This document shows positions 33,877 to 42,160 of a stretch of DNA of 64,000 nt, piece after piece (position 1 is the stretch's first letter; every line of letters begins with the position of its first letter). This stretch comes from CAZMNY01 sp964567745. GTDB taxonomy: Bacteria; Planctomycetota; Planctomycetia; Pirellulales; Pirellulaceae. The notes below the pieces were generated by a model, which did not search any database, was not told the DNA's origin, and was given only the letters and a program-made list of their open reading frames with translations. The stretch covers positions 3,241-67,240 of the forward strand of contig CAZMNY010000045.1 of assembly GCA_964567745.1 (NCBI GenBank), written 5' to 3'. The position numbers and the translations under genes were made by a program.

Positions 33877-34254
33877 TTTTTGCTCCTTCGCAGCTGAACC
33901 CCAACACCGTCCCTATTTTGTTTTCGCTTAGTATAAGCAGGCAGTAGCCGGCCTTGCCAGAAGTCGGGCAGAGTCCAGAAAGATGGCAGAGCCTCTGCTC
34001 TCAAGGCGAAGAATCAGTTGATCGTGTCTTGTTGACGATTTTGGGCGCCAATGGCTTGCCAGTGCCGAATCGCCGATAGCTCGCAGTTTCAGGCGGCCCT
34101 CGATCGACGTCGCCATTCTCCACTGCTGTCTGAGAAGAGACGAGAAGTCGAGTCACGCGGTTCGAAAGCACTGCGGATAATTTGGAGCTTCGAAACGGCC
34201 ACTGCGGCAGGATGCCCCAGCCACGGGCCTTGCGACAAACTTTCCGTTTCTCGC
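33877..34254. other. Intergenic region, nothing recognised
   Basis: Between the CehA/McbA gene start and the end of acpS. No gene, hairpin or repeat stood out apart from the expected upstream region of the minus-strand metallohydrolase. Confidence 0.4.
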
Positions 34255-34632
34255 TCAATCGTCTTGAGCAACGAGAAATGCGGTCGCGTGGGTCCGGCAA
34301 TGAGAAACAGCGAGTTGTAATTCAGTGATATTGCGATCTTCGAACATCGTTCGAGCGACTCCGCCGAGGGCAACTCGAGTGGTCAGGTGGTCGCGGCGAA
34401 GCTCGATATCGAGCCAGGTCAGACCAGGCTTCCAACCGCCGAGCAACTCTACGACAGCTTCTTTACCCGCCCAATAGCTCGAATAGTATTGCGTTGCGCG
34501 AGCTCGCGAACTGCAAAAACGGATTTCAGCCGGCGTGAAGACTCGAGTCAAGAACAACTCGCCATGGCGCTCGATGAGGTTGGCGATGCGCAAGCACTCA
34601 ATGACCTTCGTGCTGACTCCGATGATGCTCAC
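34255..34632 (-). CDS. acpS: Holo-[acyl-carrier-protein] synthase-like protein, altered metal site
   Basis: 125 residues, GTG start. AcpS fold: IERHGELFLTRVFTPAEIRF, SYWAGKEAVVELLGG (Lys-Glu of the CoA/Mg site) and the end VSHCRTHATAFLV. It should transfer phosphopantetheine from CoA to ACP, for fatty acid synthesis. Notable: the N-terminal metal motif, usually G-T-D-I-V-E, reads GVSTKVIEC, so the Mg-binding Asp is replaced by Lys. Also GTGW is shortened to GGW. Activity is therefore doubtful; another AcpS or Sfp-type enzyme may exist elsewhere. Lies upstream-adjacent to trpS on the same strand. Confidence 0.75.
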   Translation of the reverse strand: MSIIGVSTKVIECLRIANLIERHGELFLTRVFTPAEIRFCSSRARATQYYSSYWAGKEAVVELLGGWKPGLTWLDIELRRDHLTTRVALGGVARTMFEDRNITELQLAVSHCRTHATAFLVAQDD

Positions 34633-34695
34633 GCGTCAATAAACTCCCTCGACCACGCCTTCGCGCCGGCCTAGTCCATCCAGTGCGCTGTTGTT

Positions 34696-35670
34696 TTACT
34701 TGCCAGGCGGCAGCAGCCCGCAGGCCTCTTGCGCGCGCTGCAAAACAGCGCCCGCTTTCTTGCGAGCTTTCTCGGCGCCGGCTGCGAGAATCTGAGCCAC
34801 CTCGTCAGGCTTCGCCTCGTACTGCTCGCGCCTTTCGCGAGCCTCGGCAAAATAGTCCGCCGCCGCATCCGCCAAAGCCTTTTTAACTTCGCCGTAACCA
34901 AATCCGCCACGGCGATAGAGGTCGGCCATCGCTTGCTGAGACTCCGCGTCCGCGAACACGCTATACAACTCGAACAAGTGATCGGTCTCCGGGTCCTTCG
35001 GATCCTCCATGGGCCTCGAATCCGTCGGGATCCTCATGATCTTCTTGCGTTGCGGCTTGAGAGGTTCAAAGACCTCAATCGTGTTGTCATAGCTTTTCGA
35101 CATCTTTTCGCCGTCCGTGCCCGGCACCCGTTGACTGTTTTCCAACAGCCTAGGTTTCGGCAGGACGAACACATCGCCGTAATGATGGTTGAAGCTCTGC
35201 GCCAAGTCGCGGCAGACTTCGATGTGCTGCACCTGATCGGCTCCGACCGGCACCGTGTCCGCGTCGTACGCCAAGATGTCGGCCGCCATCAGGACGGGAT
35301 ACGTGAACAAGCCCGCGCCGGCTGTAAGCCCCTTATCCTTTTTGTCCTTGTAGGCGTGGCAACGTTCGAGGTGTCCCATGCCGGCGCCCGTCATCAACAG
35401 CCAGCAGAGCTCACTGACTTGCGGCACATCGGATTGCACAAAAAGAATAGCTCGATTGGGGTCGAGTCCCAGCGCGAGCAAGTCCAGCGCGGCGTCGTGC
35501 GTGTGTTGCCAGAGCGTTTTCGCGTCACGAACCGTCGTCAGCGCGTGAAGGTTGGCGATGAAGTAATAAGCCTCTTCTTCATCTTGCAGCTCAATGTACT
35601 GACGGATGGCACCGAAGTAATTGCCCCAATGGAATCGACCCGTCGGTTGGATACCGGAAAGTACTCGCAT
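34696..35670 (-). CDS. trpS: Tryptophanyl-tRNA synthetase
   Basis: 324 residues from ATG 35670 (the MRVLSGIQPTG start of the family; the frame extends to 35709 without support). Class I signatures: GRFHWGNYFGA in place of HIGH, and EKMSKSYDN (KMSKS). Charges tRNA-Trp in the cytoplasm. Normal length. Precedes acpS by 63 bp on the minus strand. Confidence 0.96.
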   Translation of the reverse strand: MRVLSGIQPTGRFHWGNYFGAIRQYIELQDEEEAYYFIANLHALTTVRDAKTLWQHTHDAALDLLALGLDPNRAILFVQSDVPQVSELCWLLMTGAGMGHLERCHAYKDKKDKGLTAGAGLFTYPVLMAADILAYDADTVPVGADQVQHIEVCRDLAQSFNHHYGDVFVLPKPRLLENSQRVPGTDGEKMSKSYDNTIEVFEPLKPQRKKIMRIPTDSRPMEDPKDPETDHLFELYSVFADAESQQAMADLYRRGGFGYGEVKKALADAAADYFAEARERREQYEAKPDEVAQILAAGAEKARKKAGAVLQRAQEACGLLPPGK

Positions 35671-35841
35671 GACCTGTTGACCTGTTTCTATGCGTCCAAT
35701 CGTTCGCACTTCGTGAATGGGAAATCGGTATGAATCAGAAAGCGTTCGAGCTCGGCATTGGCGGTCAAGCCTGGGTTGCGAATCTGCTCGAGTGAAACTC
35801 CAAGGTCGCTCGCGTCGTTTACCGTTTTCGCCGACGCCAAA

Positions 35842-36768
35842 TTATGTGTTTCGCATCGATACGGAAATGTCCGAGATTCGTTTCGCGCCGACTTCCGCCA
35901 TCGCCGATGGCAGTGCGTCGAGCAGCTTCATGGAGATGGTTGGGTCGACGTAGTTGGCTGTGCCGACCTGGATTGCGGTCGCACCGGCCGTAAGGAACTC
36001 CATCACATCATCGATGTTGCTGATGCCGCCAATGCCGACGATGGGAATTTCGACCGCTTGAGCAACCTGATAAATACAACGCAGAGCAACTGGCTTGATC
36101 GCAGGTCCGCTCAGGCCGCCGATCACGTTGCCCAAAATCGGCTTCCGGCGACGCCAGTCGATGGCCATTCCAAGGAGCGTATTGATCAGCGAAACCCCGT
36201 CCGCTCCACCCTGCTCAGCCGCCTTGGCAATGTCGGCGATGCGAGTCACATTCGGAGTGAGCTTGGCGAGAATCGGTCGAGCGCAGCCACTGCGAACATC
36301 GCGAACCAAGGCCTCGCACTTTTGTGGATCGGCCGCAAAATCGACGCCGCCGGAAACATTGGGGCAGGAGATATTAAGTTCGATCGCCGCGACGCACTCG
36401 TGCTCGTCGAAACGGCGAGCGACCTCGACAAATTCTTGTTCGGTTCGCCCCGCGATGCTGACCAGAATCGGAGCTCCGGTCGAATTGAGGTAGGGCAGGT
36501 GATGGGCGACGAACGCGTCGATTCCGTCGTTGTCGAGCCCGATAGAATTGAGCAGCCCGGCCGCCGTCTCGACGGTCCTGGCCGGTTGGTTTCCGACTCG
36601 CGGTTCCGCCGTGATCGTCTTGGGAATGATCCCACCCAAACGCGAGAGGTCGACGAACGACTCCATTTCTCGCGCATAACCAAACGTGCCGGAGGCCACC
36701 AAGATGGGATTCGGCAGCCTCAATCTTCCTATTTCCACCGATAAGTCGGCGTGCAAGCCGTTCGCCAC
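35842..36768 (-). CDS. pyrD: Dihydroorotate dehydrogenase, class 1B catalytic subunit
   Basis: 308 residues. FMN-barrel with the N-terminal LPNPILVASGTFGYAREM, the substrate loop NISCPNVSGG (class 1B base Cys), KLTPNVTRIADIAKAA and the phosphate-binding GIGGISNIDDVMEFLTAGAT. Oxidises dihydroorotate to orotate in pyrimidine synthesis. Class 1B enzymes work with a PyrK electron-transfer subunit, which is not in this window. Confidence 0.95.
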   Translation of the reverse strand: MANGLHADLSVEIGRLRLPNPILVASGTFGYAREMESFVDLSRLGGIIPKTITAEPRVGNQPARTVETAAGLLNSIGLDNDGIDAFVAHHLPYLNSTGAPILVSIAGRTEQEFVEVARRFDEHECVAAIELNISCPNVSGGVDFAADPQKCEALVRDVRSGCARPILAKLTPNVTRIADIAKAAEQGGADGVSLINTLLGMAIDWRRRKPILGNVIGGLSGPAIKPVALRCIYQVAQAVEIPIVGIGGISNIDDVMEFLTAGATAIQVGTANYVDPTISMKLLDALPSAMAEVGAKRISDISVSMRNT

Positions 36769-37114
36769 GACGTGTCCTTCAAGTCCGAGCGACCGCCGGG
36801 AGACCGGCAGGGAAGGGTATCACCAAAATGTATCGGCCCTCTCCTGTGGCGACAATCGGGCGCCGCGCCCGGTTTCCCCTCGCGCAGCAAGAGCGCAGCG
36901 GATTCGCCGCACGCACTCCGTTGCTTTCTTAGATCGAGCTTCCAGTTCGGCACTCGCCCAATCGACGCCATCTCATATGACGCGATTACCGACGCAGCAG
37001 CAGCGCGCCGCCAGCCATCGCCGTCGGCAGCTGTCGCTGCGCTCGTTGAGTTGGTGCGAGTTGTTCCGAGTTACCATCGGCGCGAGGATCGACGGACGTC
37101 GACCCGAAGCGGCC
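36769..37114. other. Intergenic region, nothing recognised
   Basis: About 350 bp between pyrD start and the end of the small lipoprotein gene. No protein-like frame with a start and family was found; no clear repeat. Confidence 0.4.
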
Positions 37115-37333
37115 CTAGATAACGCCGCCATGCACTCGGAATGGCGTCATGTGATCCGGTTGTTCAACGAACCAGAAACGCTCCCATTCCAGCAGCAAGG
37201 CGCGGAAATTCTCGGACTGGAAAATCAACTGTTCGGTGCGTAATGTCGGATCGCCCGAGTAGATAGGCAAGATACAACCGACATTCGTACTCATTGCGAC
37301 ACCTAACAATGCCGCGAAGATCAGCCGACGCAT
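37115..37333 (-). CDS. Small conserved planctomycete lipoprotein
   Basis: 72 residues from ATG 37333 (GGAAG ribosome site; the longer frame to 37381 is not used). Signal RRLIFAALLGVAMSTNVGC with a lipobox ending in Cys near 20, then ILPIYSGDPTLRTEQLIFQS and the end FVEQPDHMTPFRVHGGVI. This short sequence is strongly conserved among planctomycetes by my recollection, function unknown. Outer or inner membrane anchored. Confidence 0.8.
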   Translation of the reverse strand: MRRLIFAALLGVAMSTNVGCILPIYSGDPTLRTEQLIFQSENFRALLLEWERFWFVEQPDHMTPFRVHGGVI

Positions 37334-37516
37334 GACACTTCCTCCATGAAACCGTGAGCGCAATCCACTTGCGCACCACACGTTACGGTGAGAGCATTCC
37401 GCTATCCCCGTTCGCTCAGACTTGTAATTTTCATTTGTTGCAAATCATGCGGGAGGAGAGTTGCAACACGTCGAATGACGCTTTGGAATTGTTCGCGAAA
37501 CAATCGTCGATTGGGT

Positions 37517-37924
37517 CTACGATTGTCCCGGATTTGGCTCATAAGTTGTTGGTCCGTCAATACTTCCTGTGGCAGGAGGAGCAACCGCAGACTCGTTTGA
37601 TTCAGCGGCCTCTCGCGCTGCACGAGCACGCTCCGCCTCTTCCTGTTCGAGCTGTCGAACCCTTGCCTCCATCTCCTTACCAGGCTTAAACGTCACCACG
37701 AATTTCTCTGGTACGTCGACCCGATCACCCGTCCTTGGGTTACGCGCCTTGCGAGCGGCACGCTTCTTCACCTCAAAAACGCCAAAATTACGTAGCTCAA
37801 TACGACGCTCCTCAACCAACGTTTCCACGATGGCGTCAAAGGTCTTTTGCACGATTTCCTTCGTTTTGAGCTGGGTAAGACCAATCTCTTCGGAAATCGT
37901 TTTCACGATCTCTTTCTTGGTCAC
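37517..37924 (-). CDS. HU/IHF-family DNA-binding protein
   Basis: 135 residues, GTG start with AGGAGACGC ribosome site. The HU fold fills residues 1-90: MTKKEIVKTISEEIGLTQLK, ETLVEERRIELRNFGVFEVK and the DNA-gripping arm ARKARNPRTGDRVDVPEKFV. A tail of about 45 residues rich in Glu/Ala (EEAERARAAREAAESNE) is added and is natively unstructured or helical. Bends and compacts DNA; could also help intI-type recombination but that is speculation. A sigma-70-like promoter lies upstream. Confidence 0.93.
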   Translation of the reverse strand: MTKKEIVKTISEEIGLTQLKTKEIVQKTFDAIVETLVEERRIELRNFGVFEVKKRAARKARNPRTGDRVDVPEKFVVTFKPGKEMEARVRQLEQEEAERARAAREAAESNESAVAPPATGSIDGPTTYEPNPGQS

Positions 37925-37960
37925 TATTTGCGTCTCCTGAGCAGAGGTTTAGTTGTCCCA

Positions 37961-37989
37961 AGTGTAAATACAGCAAGCACTAGAGTCAA
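37961..37989 (-). promoter_or_regulatory. Sigma-70-like promoter of the HU gene
   Basis: Minus strand TTGACT (37989-37984), 17 bp spacer, TACACT (37966-37961). -35 matches five of six and -10 four of six consensus bases. It lies 37 bp before the GTG start, so the leader is short. Confidence 0.5.
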
Positions 37990-38472
37990 GCTCAAAGCCT
38001 CTGGTTGTCTGTCCTTCGCGGTGACAAAGGGATGACAGTTAACGATAACATGTTCTGTTAAGTTGTTTATACGGAATGACTTACATTGAGTTGCCTGTTT
38101 GTGGCTGATGGTCTCTTCGTAAGTCCTTGTTGACAACATAGTTATCGAATATTGCTTGCCATCAGCCCGCCATCAATTCTGCCGGCTGGACGCCCCAGCC
38201 AAGGCAACCACACACGTGCGCCTCGACTGGATTCGATAGGCACTCGAAGCCATCATCGGTTACCCAGCCCGCAAACTTCAACTTTTCGTTACAACTGAAC
38301 CCAAACCACCCCGGAAGAGGGGAGAGCCTGGCTGCGGCGTAATGTGCAGTTCACGGCTGGGTATTGAGGGCGTTCGGAAACGCGGATCCGCGGTGGGATA
38401 GCGTCGCGACACAACGGCAGAACAGAGATACTGGCAGAACAAAGAGACTGTTCTGCTCTCACTTAGCGGGAG
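37990..38472. other. Intergenic region between HU and YkgJ genes
   Basis: No gene supported. It contains, near its right end, repeated GGCAGAACA units and a hairpin at 38434-38456. Confidence 0.4.
38434..38456 (-). terminator. Hairpin after the YkgJ-type gene
   Basis: GCAGAACA (38434-38441), 7-base loop, TGTTCTGC (38449-38456). Eight perfect base pairs 17 bp past the gene end. Weak T-tract, so it may be a processing or LexA-like palindrome instead. Confidence 0.35.
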
Positions 38473-38886
38473 CTAGACGCGCATCACTTTCCGCTGGGCT
38501 TCGATCTGCTCGAGCTGGACGAGTTTACCTTGACCGCTGCCGGGGCAGATCTCGCAGGTGTCCTCCCATGCCTGTTTTGACTTCAGGTTGGAATCCCAAA
38601 ACGGCCAAGTTCGGCACTGCCTGGGTCGAGCTTCGTAGACCGTGCAGTTTTTCTGGTCATTGTCGAAGAACACGCAGTCACCGTTCGAGAACTCTTTCAA
38701 GCTCTTGCGGATGCCGACCTTGCGAACATGCTCGTGCTCAAACTCATCGACTGACATGCCGACGCACTCAGCCAATCCCGCGATTTCGGCCTTGTTAACC
38801 CAGACGAAACCGGGCGCACCCGTACAACAATCGCCGCATTGGGAGCATTCAAATTTTAGGCCGTCACGGTACCAGGGCTCTTTCAT
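38473..38886 (-). CDS. YkgJ-family cysteine cluster protein
   Basis: 137 residues from ATG 38886; the long frame upstream runs through repeats and is not used. Eight or so Cys in the UPF0153/YkgJ pattern: FECSQCGDCCTGAPGFVWVN, NGDCVFFDNDQKNCTVYEAR, RQCRTWPFW and CEICPGSGQG. Presumed metal or Fe-S binding; function unknown. Planctomycete copies of this size are common. It is separated from the cysteine desulfurase gene by a repeat-filled 285 bp. Confidence 0.85.
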   Translation of the reverse strand: MKEPWYRDGLKFECSQCGDCCTGAPGFVWVNKAEIAGLAECVGMSVDEFEHEHVRKVGIRKSLKEFSNGDCVFFDNDQKNCTVYEARPRQCRTWPFWDSNLKSKQAWEDTCEICPGSGQGKLVQLEQIEAQRKVMRV

Positions 38887-39011
38887 CGAAGACCTGCTGC
38901 AAGAGTCGAAACGCGAAACCGCTGCCGTGTGGTTGTACCGTTTTTTTCCTGATTGGCTAGTGCTGCTGGCCCCCGGCGAAATCTGAATTGGATCCTTCTC
39001 CGCGGGCTTGG

Positions 39012-39160
39012 CGTCTCCGCGAGCCACTTTTTCTCTAGACGAACGGAGTTCACGCTGAGACGCGAAGAGCGCGAAGAGCAATCGGAATAGGATTCGTCTC
39101 CGCGTGCCACTTTTTCGCTTGAAGGAATTAGACGGACGGAGTTCACGCTGAGGCGCGAAG
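39012..39160. repeat. Imperfect direct repeats ('cgctgagacgcgaag' type)
   Basis: Two copies of a roughly 55-65 bp unit (about 39012-39066 and 39096-39160), each beginning GTCTCCGCGxGCCACTTTTT and ending GGAGTTCACGCTGAGxCGCG. The second copy has about 10 extra bases (GAAGGAATTA). Similar wording occurs near 14770 and 18300. Intergenic repeat family. Confidence 0.6.
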
Positions 39161-39171
39161 ATTCGCATTTT

Positions 39172-40344
39172 TTAGCCCATCTCGCCACACTCGGCGATCT
39201 CCGCAACAGCGGCGATCGCGGATTGCGTATCGGCCTCGGTCGTGAAGAGTCCGGGGCTGAAGCGGACGACGCCTCCGTGTTCCGCGCCGAAGAGCGTATG
39301 GATTTGCGGGGCGCATAGAAAACCAGCTCGCGCCTGAACGCGATGGCCGCTATCGAGCATCCCAGCGACCTCTTGTGGCGAGAATCCGTCAACGCCGAAG
39401 GCCGCCACCGCGCCGCGACGATTCGCGTCTTTGGGGCCGTATAGTGTGACGCCCCGCAGCTCGGCCAGGCCGTCGAGCAACTCATCGCGTCGATTGTCGA
39501 GTCGCCGTTGGATCTCGTCGCCGCCAAGTTCGCTCAGCCATCGCATGCCGGCGCCCAATCCAAGAATGGCTGGCACATTGTGGTTCCCTGACTCAAATCG
39601 ATCGGGCGAGGTCGCGGGCTGTTCATCGGATTCGCTCTTCGTACCCGTTCCGCCTTGACGGTGCGGAAGCAGTTCGGCTTGAAGCGATTCGGGTACGCTC
39701 AACAGGCCGATGCCGAGCGGGCCGAGAAGTCCTTTGTGTCCGGGCGCGGCGACCAGTGTTGTAGGGTTTTGGGCGAATTGAAGTGCGTCGTGCCCGGCCG
39801 ACTGGGCGGCGTCGATAAGGCAAGGCAGCTCGCGCTCGGCGGCTCGACGGCAAACCTCCTCAACAGGCTGCACGGCGCCAGTGACGTTCGACATGTGGGT
39901 GAGCACAATGAGCCGAGTCGCTGGCGTCACCGCGTCAAACAGTTCGTCGACGTCGACGATCGTGTCGGCACCGCAGGAGACTCGCGTTACGCTGACGTCC
40001 TGTTGCTGCTCTAGAAAACGGAGCGGTCGCAACACGGAATTGTGTTCTAGCTGAGTGGTGACGACGTGATCGTTCGCTCGCAAGAGACCGTGGATCGCTA
40101 GATTCAGCGAATCCGTACCGTTGCAGGTAAACACAATCGAGTTGCTTTGAACGCCTCCAAACGCTTTGGCCGTGAGCACTCGAGTTGTCTCGACGGCGCG
40201 CTCGACCTGTTGAGCTTCGGCGTAGACGCTGCGGCCGGCCGGAGCGCCGTTGGTTCGCATGTACTGCTCGACCGCTTCGTAAACCGTCTCGGGCTTCGGC
40301 CAGCTCGTCGCGGCGTTATCCAAATAGATGCGTGCTTCGGGCAT
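39172..40344 (-). CDS. Cysteine desulfurase family protein (class V aminotransferase)
   Basis: 390 residues from ATG 40344. PLP-dependent fold type I: IYLDNAATSWPKPETVYEAV, TCNGTDSLNLAIHG, QLEHNSVLRPL, LIDAAQSAGHD (PLP-binding Asp) and the Schiff-base Lys in VAAPGHKGLLGPLG. The Cys loop is in FRAGFLCAPQIHTLFG-like end (ARAGFLCAP), which would carry the persulfide. It takes sulfur from cysteine. Last gene of the moaD-moaE-moaA operon, 13 bp after moaA, so it may feed sulfur to MoaD. Confidence 0.88.
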   Translation of the reverse strand: MPEARIYLDNAATSWPKPETVYEAVEQYMRTNGAPAGRSVYAEAQQVERAVETTRVLTAKAFGGVQSNSIVFTCNGTDSLNLAIHGLLRANDHVVTTQLEHNSVLRPLRFLEQQQDVSVTRVSCGADTIVDVDELFDAVTPATRLIVLTHMSNVTGAVQPVEEVCRRAAERELPCLIDAAQSAGHDALQFAQNPTTLVAAPGHKGLLGPLGIGLLSVPESLQAELLPHRQGGTGTKSESDEQPATSPDRFESGNHNVPAILGLGAGMRWLSELGGDEIQRRLDNRRDELLDGLAELRGVTLYGPKDANRRGAVAAFGVDGFSPQEVAGMLDSGHRVQARAGFLCAPQIHTLFGAEHGGVVRFSPGLFTTEADTQSAIAAVAEIAECGEMG

Positions 40345-40357
40345 TGTTCGCGCGTTT

Positions 40358-41380
40358 CTATCCGCCGATTTGATACATGGCGCGGTCTGGGCGAACGAAG
40401 TCAGGCTGGTCGATGCCATGGCCGGTCTTCTTGGCGGCGACGCAGTCCGTGATCAGCTTGGCCAATTCCTCATCCGTGCCGCCGTTTCGAAGCACGTCTC
40501 GAGCATCCCACTCGGTCGTCGAGAACAGGCAGTTTCGAACTTGCCCCTCGGCCGTAAGCCGCAATCGATTACAACTTTCGCAGAACGGCTCGGAAACCGG
40601 GTTGATAAAGCCAATCGATCCGCCGCCCTTGGCGAATCCGTAATCCATCGCCGGTTGGCTCGGGTCGGGTCGCTCAGCGGACACGAGCGGTCCGAATTGT
40701 TTTTCAATTTCAGCGCGAACTTCGGCGCCGCTCATGACCGACTTGCTCTGCCAACTCTCTTCCGCGTCGAGCGGCATGAATTCGATAAACCTCAGCTCAA
40801 GGTTGTGTTCCAACGCGTATTGAGCGAGAGGGATGATTTCGTGTTCGGTCACTTCTCGGATCGAGACGGCGTTGAGTCGAATCTTGTCGAAACCCGCCTC
40901 TTGGGCTGCGGCGATTCCGTCGAGCACTCGCTGAAGCCCCTTGCGGCGAGTAACTTGTTCGAACGTCGCTTCGCTCATACCGTCGAGGCTGATGTTGATT
41001 CGGCCAAGACCGGCGCGTTTCAACTCGACAGCGTGATCCGCCAACAAGATGGCGTTGGTCGTCATCGCGACGTCGCGAATCCCATCGATGGAGGCGAGTC
41101 GATGAACGAGATCGGCTAGGTTGGCGCGGACCAACGGCTCCCCACCAGTAATTCGCAAGCGGTCGACGCCCAGTCCTGCAGCAACTCGTGTGACCCGTTC
41201 AAGTTCTTCGAACGTCAGAATTGCCGACCGCGGTTTGAAGGCGACGTTCTCATTCGGCATGCAGTAGAAGCAGCGAATGTTACAGCGATCGGTGACGCTA
41301 ATGCGTAGGTTGGAGTGTTTGCGGCCGAACGAGTCGATCAACTCGCCAGTTGTCGGGCGCTTCGCATTGCTATCCGCCAT
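40358..41380 (-). CDS. moaA: GTP 3',8-cyclase MoaA
   Basis: 340 residues from ATG 41380, overlapping moaE by 11 bp. Radical SAM signature NLRISVTDRCNIRCFYCMPN (CxxxCxxC) near the N-terminus, RITGGEPLVR, and a second Fe-S site in the C-terminal part: PFCESCNRLRLTAEGQVRNC. The ending is not the usual double glycine tail-in: it ends RAMYQIGG, which is a GG C-terminus as in functional MoaA. It converts GTP to the 3',8-cyclo intermediate, the first molybdenum cofactor step. Confidence 0.96.
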   Translation of the reverse strand: MADSNAKRPTTGELIDSFGRKHSNLRISVTDRCNIRCFYCMPNENVAFKPRSAILTFEELERVTRVAAGLGVDRLRITGGEPLVRANLADLVHRLASIDGIRDVAMTTNAILLADHAVELKRAGLGRINISLDGMSEATFEQVTRRKGLQRVLDGIAAAQEAGFDKIRLNAVSIREVTEHEIIPLAQYALEHNLELRFIEFMPLDAEESWQSKSVMSGAEVRAEIEKQFGPLVSAERPDPSQPAMDYGFAKGGGSIGFINPVSEPFCESCNRLRLTAEGQVRNCLFSTTEWDARDVLRNGGTDEELAKLITDCVAAKKTGHGIDQPDFVRPDRAMYQIGG

Positions 41381-41837
41381 GGTCGTCTGGCCGTTCGGTG
41401 TGAGGTGGATTGTTTTGTTTGGTTCCTGAGAGGGGATCAACCCACTCGCTCGAGCCATCCGTCCAATGTTCCTGCTTCCAGATTGGCACAACCTCCTTGA
41501 GCGTGTCAATGAGCCATTTTCCCGCTTGAAAGGCAATTTCTCGGTGGGGCGAGCTGACAGCGATGGCCACGCTGGCTTCCTCAAGCTCCAATCGGCCTAC
41601 GCGGTGGGCGATGCAGCAGGCAATGATCGGCCAGCGCGCATCCGCTTCCACTTCGAGCTCCGCCATCTTTTTTTTCGCCATTTCCGCGTAACATTCGTAG
41701 TCGAGCCATGCGGTTTGCCGCCCATCGGTAAACTCGCGAGTCGTTCCGAGAAACAACACGATCGCCCCGGCGCGCGAGGAGCTCACTTGGGACAAGACAA
41801 AGTCGGTTTCGATCGGTTGGTCGGTCAGGTAGATCAT
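41370..41837 (-). CDS. moaE: Molybdopterin synthase catalytic subunit MoaE
   Basis: 155 residues. Family motifs: GAIVLFLGTTREFTDGRQ, LDYECYAEMAKKKM, IAHRVGRLELEEASVAIAVS, HREIAFQAGKWLIDTLKEVV and VPIWKQEHW. Lys in WKQEHW is catalytic. Works with MoaD to put the dithiolene sulfurs on the precursor. Begins 77 bp after moaD end and overlaps moaA. Confidence 0.96.
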   Translation of the reverse strand: MIYLTDQPIETDFVLSQVSSSRAGAIVLFLGTTREFTDGRQTAWLDYECYAEMAKKKMAELEVEADARWPIIACCIAHRVGRLELEEASVAIAVSSPHREIAFQAGKWLIDTLKEVVPIWKQEHWTDGSSEWVDPLSGTKQNNPPHTERPDDHGG

Positions 41838-41914
41838 GGTTTCTTACGGCAACGGCTCATGGTCAAGCGGGCTCATTAGCAACAACCTCAGTTGCCGCAA
41901 AGGTCGATGCGATT

Positions 41915-42160
41915 TCAGCCTCCACTGACGGGCGGAATGCAGGCGATATCGTGCTGCTCGTTCACTTCATCGTCATCGGACGCGTATTCGGCATCGAGCG
42001 AAAACAAGAGTCGCTCGCCGAGTTCGGCCAAGGGCGGGTAGTGGGTCTGCAGCGATTTTCGCAGTCCGGCAACCGTTGTTCCTGCTGGCAATTCGATTTG
42101 GACTTCAGCGGCACCGGCCGCTTGCTTGGCCAACGCGAACATGCGGACATTGACGATCAT
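41915..42160 (-). CDS. moaD: Molybdopterin synthase sulfur carrier MoaD
   Basis: 81 residues from ATG 42160. Beta-grasp ubiquitin-like fold (MIVNVRMFALAKQAAGAAEV, ELPAGTTVAGLRKSL) ending in IACIPPVSGG; the terminal Gly-Gly is the site of thiocarboxylation. The ATG overlaps the stop codon of the FAD/Fe-S oxidoreductase (ATGA), so the two are translationally coupled. Confidence 0.95.
   Translation of the reverse strand: MIVNVRMFALAKQAAGAAEVQIELPAGTTVAGLRKSLQTHYPPLAELGERLLFSLDAEYASDDDEVNEQHDIACIPPVSGG

Noticed and set aside
34729..36744. Two long + strand frames opposite trpS and pyrD
   Set aside because: Composition is that of antisense shadows of two well-identified genes.
38955..38975. CTAGTGCTG sequence as a fourth MITE
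   Set aside because: Only one end is present; no matching inverted end within 150 bp.
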